Shown one piece after another: positions 24,191-35,655 of a DNA stretch of 64,000 bases. Position numbers and translations under genes: made by a program. The first letter of the stretch is position 1. Each line of letters opens with the position of its first letter. The DNA is from Phylloscopus collybita. Lineage: Eukaryota > Chordata > Aves > Passeriformes > Phylloscopidae. Below the pieces are notes generated by a model, which saw only the letters and a program-made list of their open reading frames with translations, had not been told where the DNA came from and did not search any database. Location: contig JAJNNQ010000026.1 of the NCBI GenBank assembly GCA_027886175.1, positions 30,770,001-30,834,000 on the forward strand. Direction: 5' to 3'.

Positions 24191-27100
24191 ATCAGGATAG
24201 GTGAAATACAGAGTTTAATCATACAACTACAATCGGCATTAGGAGATTCTGATTTCCTACTGCATCTGAAAATTCCAGTTCTCCAAGAGCTATATACCAG
24301 TGAGGAGTTATATGACAGCACAAGCCACTGTCAGTCATTTTAGACCCTCTGGTGGCTCAGGAATAATTAATCAACTACCCTTATGCTAATAAAAGCTTCA
24401 TTCTACAGTCCAGCAGCTCAAATACTTTGATGAATTTTTTCCAGGTAAGAGTGAATTGCTATTGTCAGAATGACACTTGCAGTATGTATCCTTCATCTTT
24501 GGTGTTGGTAAAGTGGTATAATATAGAGCCTTAAAATTAGCTAACAATGTTATCTTAACAATGCATCAGGAAGAACAGGCACAAGAAATGACACTCTTGA
24601 GAGGTTGATCCAGCTGCCAGCTAAGGACCACATAGCCAAGTATTTACTCTGTCCCTTCTATGGGATGATGAAGACAATAGAAAAGAGCAAACAGAAGAAA
24701 ACTAGTGGGCTGAGATAAAAGCTTAACAAGCAACAGAAAGTGGAGGAAGAAAGAATAAAACAAATCATGTGATTCAAAGGCAATCACTCACACCTTCACC
24801 CACTGATGCCCAGCCAGCATTTGAATAATGGCTACCTTATGGTAGGATTTCACCAGAGTAATTTGCAAATTCTTCTTTAAAAAGTTAAAATAATTAATTC
24901 AAAGTATTGTTGGGGGACAATACACAAAGATATGTGGTCCCTAATGATTTATATAAGATCAGATCATGCATTATATAGTCTGTATAACATAAATTATTAT
25001 TTTGGGGTATTTGCATTAAAAAAAAAAAAAAAGAAAAAAAAAGAAAAGAAAAGGCAATAGTAGCTTCACAATGGTTCTGACTACAGTTTTTGCTTGTGCT
25101 GTTCTGTATGTCAAATTATAAAGCAAATCGAGTCACTTTAGTGTATGTGGATATCCATACAGAAAATTATAACAGATGTTTCCTTCAGAGCTCTGTTTCT
25201 GGAAGCTATAGTTTCTCTGTACTTACCACATGGTAAAATAAAAAATATAAACTGTAGCTATAGTTGCATGATAATGCTTACATTGTGTCCCATGTCCTTC
25301 TTGTGGTTAACACTCTATCCTTACGTGCTTCAAAAGGCAATTATTTCCTTTTCAATAAAATTTAATGTTATGGAAATGAGCTCTCCAATAACATAATGCA
25401 CAATAATGCCAATTTCAACTAGAAGAAGAAATATTTTCTTGCTTTGTTTATGTTTTTAAATTGGTAAAGGGAAAAAAGTTCTTATAACAAGTGAAATCAT
25501 GTAATTCAGGTCTTTTAGGAACTTATATTCTGGGTTGTACGGAAGGCTTATGTGAAGGATGGAGAGAGACTACTACTAAATTATTTTTATAGCAAAAAAG
25601 AATTGACAGATAGGAGGCTTATTCCATATGATAAAATTCAAGAACATAACACACAAGTAGGTTAGCTCATTGCATAAATTGTGAAAAAGATTTGAAAAGA
25701 ACTTTGGCATTGAGGACTAAAAAAAACATAGTAACTAACTGTTAACAGCTTATGTTACCCAAAAAGAAATCAGTCATGTCTTTGGACTAACCTAAAACAA
25801 TTTCCTAAATTGGTACTCTACACTTAAGCTCCTTGTAAAACAGATTTTTCTGTACTTTATGCTAAATATAGAAAAGAAAAAGAATAATCTCCAAAACCTA
25901 TATGTTATTTTAAAATATTGAGAAGCATTTAAGGTGCTTCAGGAGAATCATTTTCCTAGGTGATGAGAGCAGGTGGTCTGGCACTTGAAAGGAAATAAAA
26001 GGCTAGATAGGTCTGCATCAATGAAGTTTCTAGATTTCTGTGGGCGTGGAATTTCTCTAAGCTTTAAATAGAGCAAATAAGCACTGCCAGTGAAGTCGGT
26101 CTGAAATTCAACTTTATCAAAAGTCGGACCACATACCATGAATGGTGTCCAGTGTACATAACAAATGACAAGCTCTTACTGGTTCCCAGGTCAAATAAAT
26201 TCAAATTGACTTCCATGTGATTCAATCTTATACATTGACCTCTTTCAGAGTACCCATGTGGTGAAACTGTGAGTGCTGGACAAATAAGTCATATTGACAA
26301 TTACACATTCTAGAAAAGAGCTATACAGCAGCTGTAGTTCACCTAAAAACTAGCAACTGCCACAGTATTTCTGCAAACTTTTGCTGCTAATACAACTTAC
26401 TGTGCTGCCCTGAAGATTTGTCTTGCCATGCCTGAAATATTTAATCTTCCACTTCTATTTAGCTAACAAAAAACAAGGAACAGTGTCTTCATAGCCCTTC
26501 TATAAAAGGCTTTTTTAATATCTGTCTATATGCCTCCCTCTTTGGCTTGTACTATAGTGAATGTAACAGTAAAAAGACTGAAAACTTAGTCATTATTGGG
26601 TGTACTCCTTTATGCTCTAATAAGTCCAGTTGAGTCAAAGACATACACAGAATTAACTACTGGAAATCCAAAATTAACTTGGAATACACAAAATTAACTG
26701 ATTTATTGACTTAGGATATTGTCCTAAGGTATTGATCTGTGATATTATACATTGCTTGGATAGAGTGATTATAATAGCTTATGCCTTACTCATGCAATTG
26801 AATGTTGATTTTGGCAAACAAGTATGATAATTCCATTTATTTATTTTATTTATGACATTATTTTAACATGTTTTAATTTGATATTTTTTGAAAGAAGGTG
26901 CAGACATATATAAAAAATTGTAGCTTCAACCAACAGTGTCACTAAATACCATAGCAGTGAAAGCTTTCTATTTTCTTTTTCATAAACTGTATTTTAAATA
27001 CTCTACAGAATGAATAAAACTGTCACATTGGAGGAAATGGAGATTAAGAGGAAGCTAAAGATTGGCTTTCCAATGAGACTTGTGAACAGAAGGCAAATCA

Positions 27101-27769
27101 ATGTGGTAAAGATACAGGAAGGTAGTCCCAGATGGTGTGCCTAAAGTTTTGCCTGCAGTGAGGAGGCTGGACAGACAGAATCAGTGATGGCAGGGAAAGA
27201 AGTGAAGAACTTCACAACATAAGGAAGAAGCTGGAGAATTGTAGCCTACTTGTGGAAAGCATAACCCTAAATTTGATTTGTGCCCTGTATGGAGACTAAT
27301 GTTATGTTTGAGGTGGGAAATGAAGAGTTTGTACCTTTGAAGGCATTAAAAGACTGGCAGTGGTATTACAGAGACTTGGAACTACAAAAATTTCATTGAT
27401 TCATAAGGAAGGGAATTCTAAAAAAGGCATTTAGCTGCAGAGAAGTATGTAATGGCACATACTATGGAAAGGTATGGGTCCACAAGGAGATTATTCTGAA
27501 ATAACTTAAATGGTGATATTCATAGGCGCTCATTCATAGACTCTCTGAAAGCTTCCTGGGTATGTGTCCTTGCCACACAACACACAATAATTAACTGGAA
27601 GAATTAATGAAATATGGAATAAATTCTCCATATGGCAGGAGGGGTGTTTTCTTTCACTTGAAATATATGAAATAATTTTGCTCCTGGCTGTTTACTTTTC
27701 TAGAGAAAATGTGAGTGTTCCTCCCACTCCATCAATTGTGAATTACACTATGGTGTCTCTTTCACCAAG

Positions 27770-27813
<44 letters not shown>

Positions 27814-28144
27814 CTGCAGGAATAAGAAGAGTCTCTTATTTCTGTTTGTATTAAAAAAAAAAAAAAAGTGAAATAATTAAATAATTCACATAAAATGTCT
27901 ACAACTGACAAGTTATGTATTAATATTTATCATCCAAAGACTAGGAGGTCATTTTCTAATTTCATTAGGTCTCTCTAACTGCTAACCTCTTTAGGCTTGG
28001 GAAAATTACATAGCACTTGGAAAGGAAAATAGCCCCAAGAAAGATTTGCTATCCCATTTATTTTAGTTTTTATCCATCCTCCTTTAGATTTTAATATTCT
28101 ATTTGAAGAATTCTGACTTAAATTTTTTTTTACTGTGGGTGTGA
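24191..28144. other. EYS: Intron stretch with no recognised element apart from A-rich runs
   Basis: AT-rich sequence. Two A-rich stretches occur at about 25018-25053 and 27770-27810; the second is an uninterrupted run of 41 A. The 27000-27480 part is less AT-rich and might be an old unclassified interspersed repeat, but I cannot name it. Confidence 0.55.
27770..27810 (+). repeat. Homopolymer A run (41 bases)
   Basis: Uninterrupted A tract, followed 40 bases later by a second A run at about 27852-27866. No retrogene body is recognisable upstream, so I list it as a simple repeat and not as a retroposon tail. Confidence 0.95.
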
Positions 28145-28235
28145 TAGGTCACGGGAACAGGTTGCTCAGAGAAGCTATGGATGCCCCATCCCTGGAAGCA
28201 ACCTGATCTAGTGGAATGTGACCCTGCCCAGGGTC
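28145..28235 (+). mobile_element. Short CR1 3' UTR fragment, plus orientation
   Basis: Contains GGGAACAGGTTGCTCAGAGA and GGATGCCCCATCCCTGGAAG, then AACCTGATCTAGTGGAATGT, the familiar CR1 3' UTR phrases in forward order. A deletion of about 40 bp relative to the family joins the last two. The 3' hairpin/tail is missing, so both ends are truncated. Confidence 0.8.
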
Positions 28236-29455
28236 CATATCTTGCAGTATTATTTATTTGTTTGTTTGTTCATTATCATTTGACCCTTATCCTATTTTGC
28301 TTATGACAATGGAAAAGAGGGAGCTGAAGAACACCCATGACAATTTACCAGGTCTTGTACTACTAGGCACTTGTAAGAGTCAGTTGTTCTTCTTTCTATT
28401 GCTATTCTGTTGCTTAGCTATCCTCTTTCAGAGAAAAAAAAATTGAAAACCAATTTATATTAAAGATATACTGCGGTTGTATAGAATCTGTTACAATTCT
28501 GAAATATGCTGAGACATTTCCCAGAAAAAGTAACTTTCAAGATTATTCTGTTAGCTTGTCCTTTTACAGAAGAATTAACTCTGAAAGCACTGGGAAAACA
28601 TTTCATTCATTTAGTAAGTAATCATATTCATTGATTTCTGCAGGTCTGTTTTGGAACTGTGAAAATGTGAGATTATGTCAGATGTGGGTTTGACTGAAAT
28701 CAAAACTCTTGACCAAAATTTCCATTCAAAATAATCATGATAGGTTTTGATTATTTCCTCATTACTCTACCACATTACTTCAAGTCCTGCCTTCAAAGAC
28801 ATTTTGCAAGGGCTATTGAAGCCCTATGCAGGCACATACTTGTACATACACCCATCAGATCTTGGGGCTAACCAGAAGCTTTCCAAAGCAGTAATTACAT
28901 ATGCATTTGCTTCTTTGAAATATGATGCCAATGCTTTAAAAATAGCTAAGTATCTTCATCAATTTTTGGATCTTATTTAGAGTTCTCTACTAAAATTTTA
29001 AATAATTTATGAATATTTTATGCTAAGCAAAGACTTGATATATTGCATAAATACATTACTATGTTTGTTTCAGTACAGCTTTAATATCAGTCAGCACCCC
29101 CTGAACATCTTAATAAGATGTATTTCCATCCAGATTAATTTTGTTCTAGTCAGACATTGTATCTCTATTTCATTTTAGTACTCTTTTTGAGGTTAATTTG
29201 TATAGAAATGTTTCTGTTTATAGGTGAAGAAGACAATTTGAAGCAGAAGCTGCACCACATTAACGTAGTCTCACTTTCTTAGTATCTATATCTATAATGT
29301 AGTCTGAAGTAGAAATACCACTGCAATTTCCCTGGAAAAAAGTTCCTAATCTCATGTTTGGTTTTCACTCATTCACACATGCTCAGTGAAACCATCAAGT
29401 GTCTGGATGACTGAGATACAGAGGTGACATGGAGTAATTCTTTGCATCCCACTTA

Positions 29456-29690
29456 CATTTTGGTTTTTGCTTTTGGTTGTTTTTTGTTCTTTCCTTTTTT
29501 TCTTTCTTGTTGTTGTTGTTGTTGTTGTTTTTTGTGGGTTTTTTTTTGGTTTTTTTTTCCTTACTTTTTTTCTAATTGAGAAAATGCCAATTAATGCCAC
29601 ATTTTTTATTCAGGAATTGCTAGATCTTCTGTACTGGGAATAATAAAAAAGCAAACAAACAACCAAACCCAAAAACAAACCAAGAAAAAA
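29456..29690. repeat. T/G-rich tract and, 70 bases on, a complementary A/C-rich tract
   Basis: 29456-29572 is T/G-rich with (TTG)7-8 at about 29508-29529. 29641-29690 is A/C-rich with CAAACAAACAACCAAACCC-like units. The two are roughly reverse-complementary in composition, giving a loose inverted pair. Confidence 0.8.
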
Positions 29691-29784
29691 GTATGAGAAT
29701 TCCATCAGAACTCCCCCTGAGGTGAAATCAAGGAGCAACAAAACATGAAAAGCATTTATGAATTTTATCATATTTTTTTTATTT

Positions 29785-30890
29785 AATGAATATGCAGAAC
29801 AGGTTCACTGTCCTTGTAGCAGATGTGGGACTGGGAGCTATGCCAAAAAAGTGTCCAAACTGGCTGAGCCTGAAGCACTCAGCAGCAAAACAAAGAACAG
29901 CAAGTGACAGTAGAGGGGGACTCCATGCTGAAGATGAAGACCCCCATCTGCCAGTACTACCTGTTGTTTAATCAGGATTGCTGCTTTCCAAGGGCTTGGA
30001 TTTGGGATGCCGTGGTGAGACTAACAAGGCTTGTCCAGCCCTGGGACTATCATCTCTTGCTGCTCTTCCATGTAGGAACTAACGATATGGCCAGTGCAGA
30101 CCTGGAACACACCACGGGTGACTCCATGCCTCCAGGAGCATGAAAAAGGACATGGGTGCTCCAGTGTTTTTCTCTACAATCCTGACAACGAGAGGAAGTG
30201 CTTGAGAGAGTGTGGATAAATCTTGTTGGTCAACAATGCTTACATAACTGGTATAGATATTGAGTTTCATCTCTCAGGATCATGGGACCTTCTCACGGGA
30301 CTGGCTAGGAAGATGTGGGATTGACTTGATCAAAAGGAACAGAAGTCCCTTTCACTATAGATTGGTCAACCAAAATCAAGTGAAGAAGTGATAGACTTCT
30401 CAGATAGTTGTCAAGCAAAGTGTGCAAGTGATAATCACATTAGGACTGCAGCAGGCCCACTTCTCTCTATACACAAAAATAAGGAGGTGCCAAGAGGACA
30501 GAGTCATGGAGAAAACTACCACACTTTTGTGAGAAATTAGTCTGTGTGCCCATCTGAGGTGCCAGTACATTAACCCCTGCAGCACCCCAGCAAGTAAAGA
30601 AGACAGAGCCAGACTTTTCTCAGTCCACAGTGATCCCCAGTCAAAGAGGCAAAGGCCATAAACTGAAATAATGTCAGGTCCATTAAAATGTAAAGAAAAT
30701 CTTTTTTACTGTAAAGATAACTCTGAAATAGGTTGGCTGGAAGTGAAGTATCCTTCTTTGGATTTATCAAAAACAGCTGGATGAGGTTCTGAGCAGTTTG
30801 GTATAGTTGACCCTGCTGTAAACAGGGCAGGGAAAAGAGACAATCCCCAGAGGTCCCTTTCAGTGCCTACTTATATATAATTTTACAATA
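29785..30890 (+). mobile_element. Internally deleted CR1 LINE: ORF1 esterase-domain remnant joined to 3' UTR
   Basis: The 5' part encodes pieces of CR1 ORF1: QNRFTVL near 29795, then WDYHLLLLFHVGTNDMA at 30041-30091. HVGTND is the signature of the GDSL-like esterase domain of CR1 ORF1. A later piece (DHGTFS-like, near 30275-30300) matches the end of ORF1. From about 30590 the sequence switches to the CR1 3' UTR (AGAGCCAGACTTTTCTCAGT, TCTTTTTTACTGTAAAGATA, CCAGAGGTCCCTTTCAGTGC). ORF2 is absent, so a large internal deletion or recombination between two copies is inferred. Stops and frameshifts make it inactive. Confidence 0.82.
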
Positions 30891-31219
30891 CAGAAACTTA
30901 ATACCTGTATCTCATCAAAACACCTTGAGTTTAATACATACCTTTCACTACAGTGATATAAATCTTTATGGGAATTGTTTACAGATATAGAAAAAACCAA
31001 AAATATTATCCTAGAATTGAATTGAAGAAATATTATACATTGAGAATTGATAAAAAGGTGGATCACACTTGTTGAAATCAGTAAGGTGGAGAAAATTATG
31101 TCAGCAGACAGTGAGACTAAAATATCTTCATTAGAAAATGCAGCAGTAGTTTATTTAACAACCGTTTGACTTGAGTGCAAATAAGTATTCAAAGATAGAA
31201 AGCTCAGGTTCTTTTGATA

Positions 31220-31242
31220 CAATCTTAAAACGTTTAAGATTG
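31220..31242. repeat. Perfect inverted repeat (10-bp arms, 3-base loop)
   Basis: CAATCTTAAA, a 3-base spacer ACG, then TTTAAGATTG. The arms are exactly complementary. It is too short for a known RNA gene, and I see no terminator or miRNA-length stem around it. Confidence 0.85.
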
Positions 31243-32594
31243 ACTTGTGCGAGGATAGAATCAGACTTGTAGTTACTAGTGACTAGATTATATATGACTT
31301 TAGGTCACATTTCCATGCTTTTCTTACTTAAACAAAAAATGTTCTGTAAATGGATCTGTAAATTTAGTTATGTAGGTACCTCACTGAAAGCATGAAGTAG
31401 TCACAGTGGGGACATTGTTTGTAAACATAGAATTTGTTGATCAGAGCACAAGGCATCAGAAATCCAAACCATTTCAGATTCCAAAACTCAAGAAGGAAAA
31501 ATTCTGTCCATATTTTATAGCATACATGAATTAAGGGTAAAGCTACATTAGCAAGCAACACAGAGAGCCCCAGAGTGAAAAAATGGGTGCTGAGACTGGG
31601 CTGCGAACTACATACTTGTTTGGAGGGAGGCGCTTGCTATTTTCTGGACTTATGGAGAGCATTAGGTGGGCACATTATCTGTTTCAGTTTCTTTCAAAAG
31701 TGATTGGATTTGTGTGCACTGAGACCACTGTATGGCAAGGCACAATTAAGTGAGGACAACTGAGAAATTCATGTCCAAAACTTGGGTAAATGAAAACATT
31801 AGTGAGTCTGAGCCGTAAGAACCATGACAACAAGAAGCATATGAACACATGGTTGGTTTTAAATTGCTTTGGCCAATAGATTCATGAAGAGCAAGTCTTC
31901 TGAAACAGCAGTTTGTGATCTCAGTATGGACAACAGCTTGGAAATCTCTGGCTTTAAGTCTGTCCCTCATTAGTCAGCTGAGATACTCAAATTAAGTGTA
32001 AATGTACTGATTGCCTAGAAATGTTGTCCATATGTTTGTCTGGTTTTGTGCCCACTAGAAAATCAGTGATCCATTTAACAGAGCCAGACAAAATGTGCCA
32101 AGTGATTGGAAGAGTTTAACTCTTACTGGTCCATAACAGTGCATGTCATACCACTTCAATAAAACCCAGCATTTGTGCTCAGAAGAAACTCTGCATATGG
32201 TCCCAAGCCCTAAAAGCCCTAAATTTAGACCATTCTTACTGACAGTCTGCCTGTTGGCAGAGAGATACTATTGAACTGAACTGAACCAGCTAGTTGTTAG
32301 CACTGCAGTGACAGATACAATATAAAGTACTATACCATTTTCTTTGAGAGGTGAGTGCCTAGATGCTTTAGGCAGCTTCACTGCATGACTAGTTTGACTT
32401 ATATCTCAGTGTAACATCTGTCTTGATGTAGTTTAGTTAGTGATAGGAAATACAGGCCTAGTTAGGAGTTATTTTCAGTTCCTTCATTCTGAGTACTACA
32501 GATGAAGATATTTTGTTTCTTGGTATGTGTTCCTTGAGGTGCTGAGTGGTGTTCAATAACCTTGCTCAAATGCAATGAGATAGAGAGGTAATGA

Positions 32595-32748
32595 AGAAAG
32601 AAGAAAGAAGAAAGGAGGAAAAAAAGAAGGAAAGAAAGTAGGAAAGAAAGAAGGAAGGAAAGAAGGAAAGAATGAAAGAAAGAAGAGAGGAAGGAAGGAA
32701 GGGAGGGAGGGAGGGAGGGAGGGAGGGAGGGAGGGAGGGAGGGAAAAG
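32595..32748 (+). repeat. Polypurine (GAAA/GGAA/GGGA)n tract
   Basis: About 150 bases nearly free of pyrimidines on the plus strand. GAAGAAAGAAGAAAG units grade into GGAAGGAA and finally about eleven GGGA units ending near 32743. Minus-strand frames of 69-107 codons through it are Ser/Leu/Phe/Pro repeats and are not genes. Confidence 0.95.
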
Positions 32749-33887
32749 AATGAGACCATTGGTGAAGGATTGCAAAAGTTTTCAACTGGTCTGGCTTCTT
32801 TCAATTTATGAGTGCATAGGCTATATCTGAAACAAGTATCTACACTTTACAGACTTTGTAGAACAATTTTAGGATCTGCAAAACTGTTAGCAATTTCTCA
32901 TGTAAGATTAATATTATGATTTCTGATTTTAACATTTGCAGACTCTAATAAAATATATGCAGTATTTTTAAAAACAAGCTCAGAAATATCAAACTTCCTC
33001 TTAAAATTAGTATAGTCCTAAAATATAAATATAGTGTAAGAGACTGAGTTTCAAATATTGAGCTGGTTGAGGGCGTGAGGGGTAAGAAGATGTTTGGTTT
33101 TCCTTGTTTCGTTTAGTTCTGCTTTTGTTTTATTTTTGGATTTTTTGTCTTTTGTTGGGAGAAACAATGCCATGTTTTGTACAGCAGAGAAAAACACAAT
33201 ATACTTTTTGGTTTATTCTGTTGCCACTTGCTGGTTAGTTATCCATCTGGGATGACTGTCACGAAATTATTTCTTACTAAGTCCAAAACTGAAAAGCATC
33301 TGCAAGCAAAAGTCCCAGTGCTATAGAGAACAAAAATGCACATTCTGCATATGTACCCACAGGGGAAAGACACAAAAGGCATATCAAAGAGTCTGGCATT
33401 TTAATTTTATTACCTAGGCAGCATTCCCAGTCTCCTCTGGCTGTGGACATATGCTTTTTAGTCATGTTGTGATAGTTGTTTCATGCTTGAGGAATGAACA
33501 ATAATTGAGACATTGTTTTTTTCATGCTTTAAATATGTCAACTTCATTAATAACTGTAATTATGAACAGTAGGCCAAGTACACCTTCTCTCAGTACCTGC
33601 TACCATGTAGAAACTCAGATCTTTCTCCTCAGCTTTCATTATGCACACCTGTAGCTTCCAAGTTCACAGCTTTATATTTTCTGTTGGTTTTGGCTGTATG
33701 CCCAGTTTGTTTTCCTACCTTCCAGGCTGTCAGTTTTTCTCCACTAAACCTTTATCAATTAAAAAGTCGACACTATTTCTATTAGTGCCTGCGTGCCTTT
33801 CATTAAGAGAGATTAAAAAAAAATCTTAAGTTTGTTCAATATAACGCTGGAAGAGAAAGGAACCAAAGGGAGAGGAAGGAACTGTGC

Positions 33888-33969
33888 AAAAGAAACAAGG
33901 TATTTAGTGTGATCTTTTAGCAATGAAAAAAAGAAACAAGGTATTTAGTGTGATCTTTTAGCAATGAAA
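33888..33969 (+). repeat. 41-bp perfect tandem duplication
   Basis: Copy 1 is 33888-33928 and copy 2 is 33929-33969. Both contain GAAACAAGGTATTTAGTGTG and GATCTTTTAGCAATGAAA with no difference I can see. Identity of the copies suggests a young slippage event. Confidence 0.95.
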
Positions 33970-33981
33970 ACACCCCTTTGC

Positions 33982-34012
33982 CAACAACAACAACAACAAC
34001 AACAACAACAAA
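33982..34012 (+). repeat. (CAA)10 microsatellite
   Basis: About ten uninterrupted CAA units, twelve bases after the 41-bp duplication. Confidence 0.95.
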
Positions 34013-34624
34013 AGAAAATGTAATACTAATCATGGCTTTCAATGTTATGAAGAATGAATCAAGAAGTGCACCACAACCACCACCAGTTTAGGTGTCTCCA
34101 CCTAAATGGAGTCTCCATTCCCAACTGCTTTTCATAATAGAAATTTAGACTAAATTTGGGTTTAGACAAAAAAAAGCTCAAATAAATGCATATCAGAAAA
34201 AATATTTAGAAATCTATTTTAAAACTGAGTAATTAATACACAATAGTTGTTTGATATAATACTAGTTTTGATCCTGTTGAGGTGTACTGAATGTCATGGA
34301 TGCTAAGAAAACCCAGACTTTTACAGTCTTAGGTTCTTCTCCCCTGTCTTTACCGAATATATCTCCTCCTTACAATAGTTGTCTAAATCTTTTGTTTTTA
34401 ATTGCCCCAATTATTTCACTACTACTGTCAGATGAATGTTTTTTTTCTTATGATGCTGTTGATTCTCAACTCCAAAATTTCCTTCATTTTCTAAACTGTC
34501 AGATAAGCAGAACACACATCAAACACAGCCTTTCTTTAGCAAGGGTATATCAGAATATCTTTGTTATCTCTTTTTGTCTCTAACCTGTAGGTGAGAGAAA
34601 AATGCACTGCAGACTTAATTTCTA

Positions 34625-35135
34625 TGTCAAGGTTTAACCCCAGACAGCAACTAAGCACCAGAGAGCTGCTTGCTCACTCCACATCCTGATGGGGGGAGGG
34701 GAGAGAGAATTGAAGGGCTAAAAATAAGAAAACTTGGGGACCGAGAAATGAAATAATTAGAGAGATTAAATCCAAGAAAGAAAAGTGATGCAAACAAAAC
34801 CAATTGCTCAGTACCAACCAACTGATGCCCAGCCTATTCCCAAGCAGTAGACCCTGGCCAGTTTTTTCACCAATTTTATATGCTGTGCATGGCATCACAA
34901 CTGTCCTTTGGTCAGTCAGGGTCAGCTGTGTCCTCTCACAGCCTTGTGCCCCGCAGCCTGTTCAGTAGCAGGAGAGCATGAGAAGCTGAAAAGTTTTTGA
35001 CTTAATGTCAGCCCTGCTCAGTAACAACTAAAACATCAGTGAGTCATCCACATTATTCTCATCCTAAATCGAAAACATAGCACTGTACCAGTTACTCAGA
35101 AGAAAATTAACTCTATCCCATCCAAAACTAGGAAA
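34625..35135 (+). mobile_element. Solo LTR of an avian endogenous retrovirus, plus orientation
   Basis: Begins TGTCAAGGTTTAACCCCAG at 34625 and continues CAACTAAGCACCAGAGAGCT, the distinctive 5' end of a very common bird LTR group. The middle contains CCAATTTTATATGCTGTGCA. It ends with AACTCTATCCCATCCAAAAC near 35128, matching the remembered 3' end (CTCTATCCCAGCCAAAACCAG...CA) with mutations in the last bases. Length about 510 bp. No internal gag/pol sequence flanks it, so it is a solo LTR. The terminal CA is degraded and no target duplication is visible, suggesting moderate age. Sense orientation relative to EYS. Confidence 0.8.
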
Positions 35136-35236
35136 ATTAGGAAGCATCATTCTCCAGAAATGTAAAAGTCACAGCAATGCTCATGTGGTTATAGCTGAGA
35201 AATTTTACATTGGGAATGTCTCCAGGCCATGGTTAA

Positions 35237-35655
35237 AATCATAGAATCAGCTATGGTAGAAAACACCTCCAAGTTCAAGTCCAGCTGTTAATCCAGCAGT
35301 GCCAAATACTAAACCATGTCCTTCAGTGCCACATCTACACAACTTTTAAATACCTCCAGGGATGGTGACTCAACTACTTCCCTGGACAGCCTGTTCCAGT
35401 GCTTGATAACACTTTCATTTTTTTTTTTTTTCCCCTGAAATCCCATCAAAAGCCTTCCCTGGTGCAACTTGAGACCATTTCCTCATTTCCCATCACATGT
35501 AACTTAGGAGAAGACACCCATTCCCACATTGTTAACTGCTTGCAGGTAGTTGCAGAGAGTGATAAGGTCTCCCTGAGCCTTTATGTCTCCAGAATAAACA
35601 GCCAGTCCTCATGAGAGTTGTGCTCCAGACCCTTCACCAGCTTCATTACTCAAGT
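35237..35655 (-). mobile_element. CR1 3' UTR fragment, minus orientation
   Basis: AATCATAGAATCAG at 35237 is the reversed CR1 3' terminus, followed by AACCATGTCCTTCAGTGCCA, CCAGGGATGGTGACTCAACT, CAGCCTGTTCCAGTGCTTG, then (after a T12-rich interruption at about 35419-35431) GCCTTCCCTGGTGCAACTTG and GATAAGGTCTCCCTGAGCCT. It lies 100 bp after the LTR above. Confidence 0.88.

Larger units (their letters stand above)
30891..34624. other. EYS: Intron stretch with simple repeats only
   Basis: Holds a perfect hairpin (31220-31242), a polypurine tract (32595-32748), a 41-bp tandem duplication and a (CAA)n run (33888-34012). I recognise no transposon here. Confidence 0.6.

Noticed and set aside
27770..27810. 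Processed pseudogene ending in the A41 run
   Set aside because: No open or degenerate gene body is recognisable upstream and no target duplication is evident.
32462..32804. Minus-strand frames up to 107 codons rich in Ser, Leu, Pro
   Set aside because: Translations of the polypurine tract, present in all three frames.
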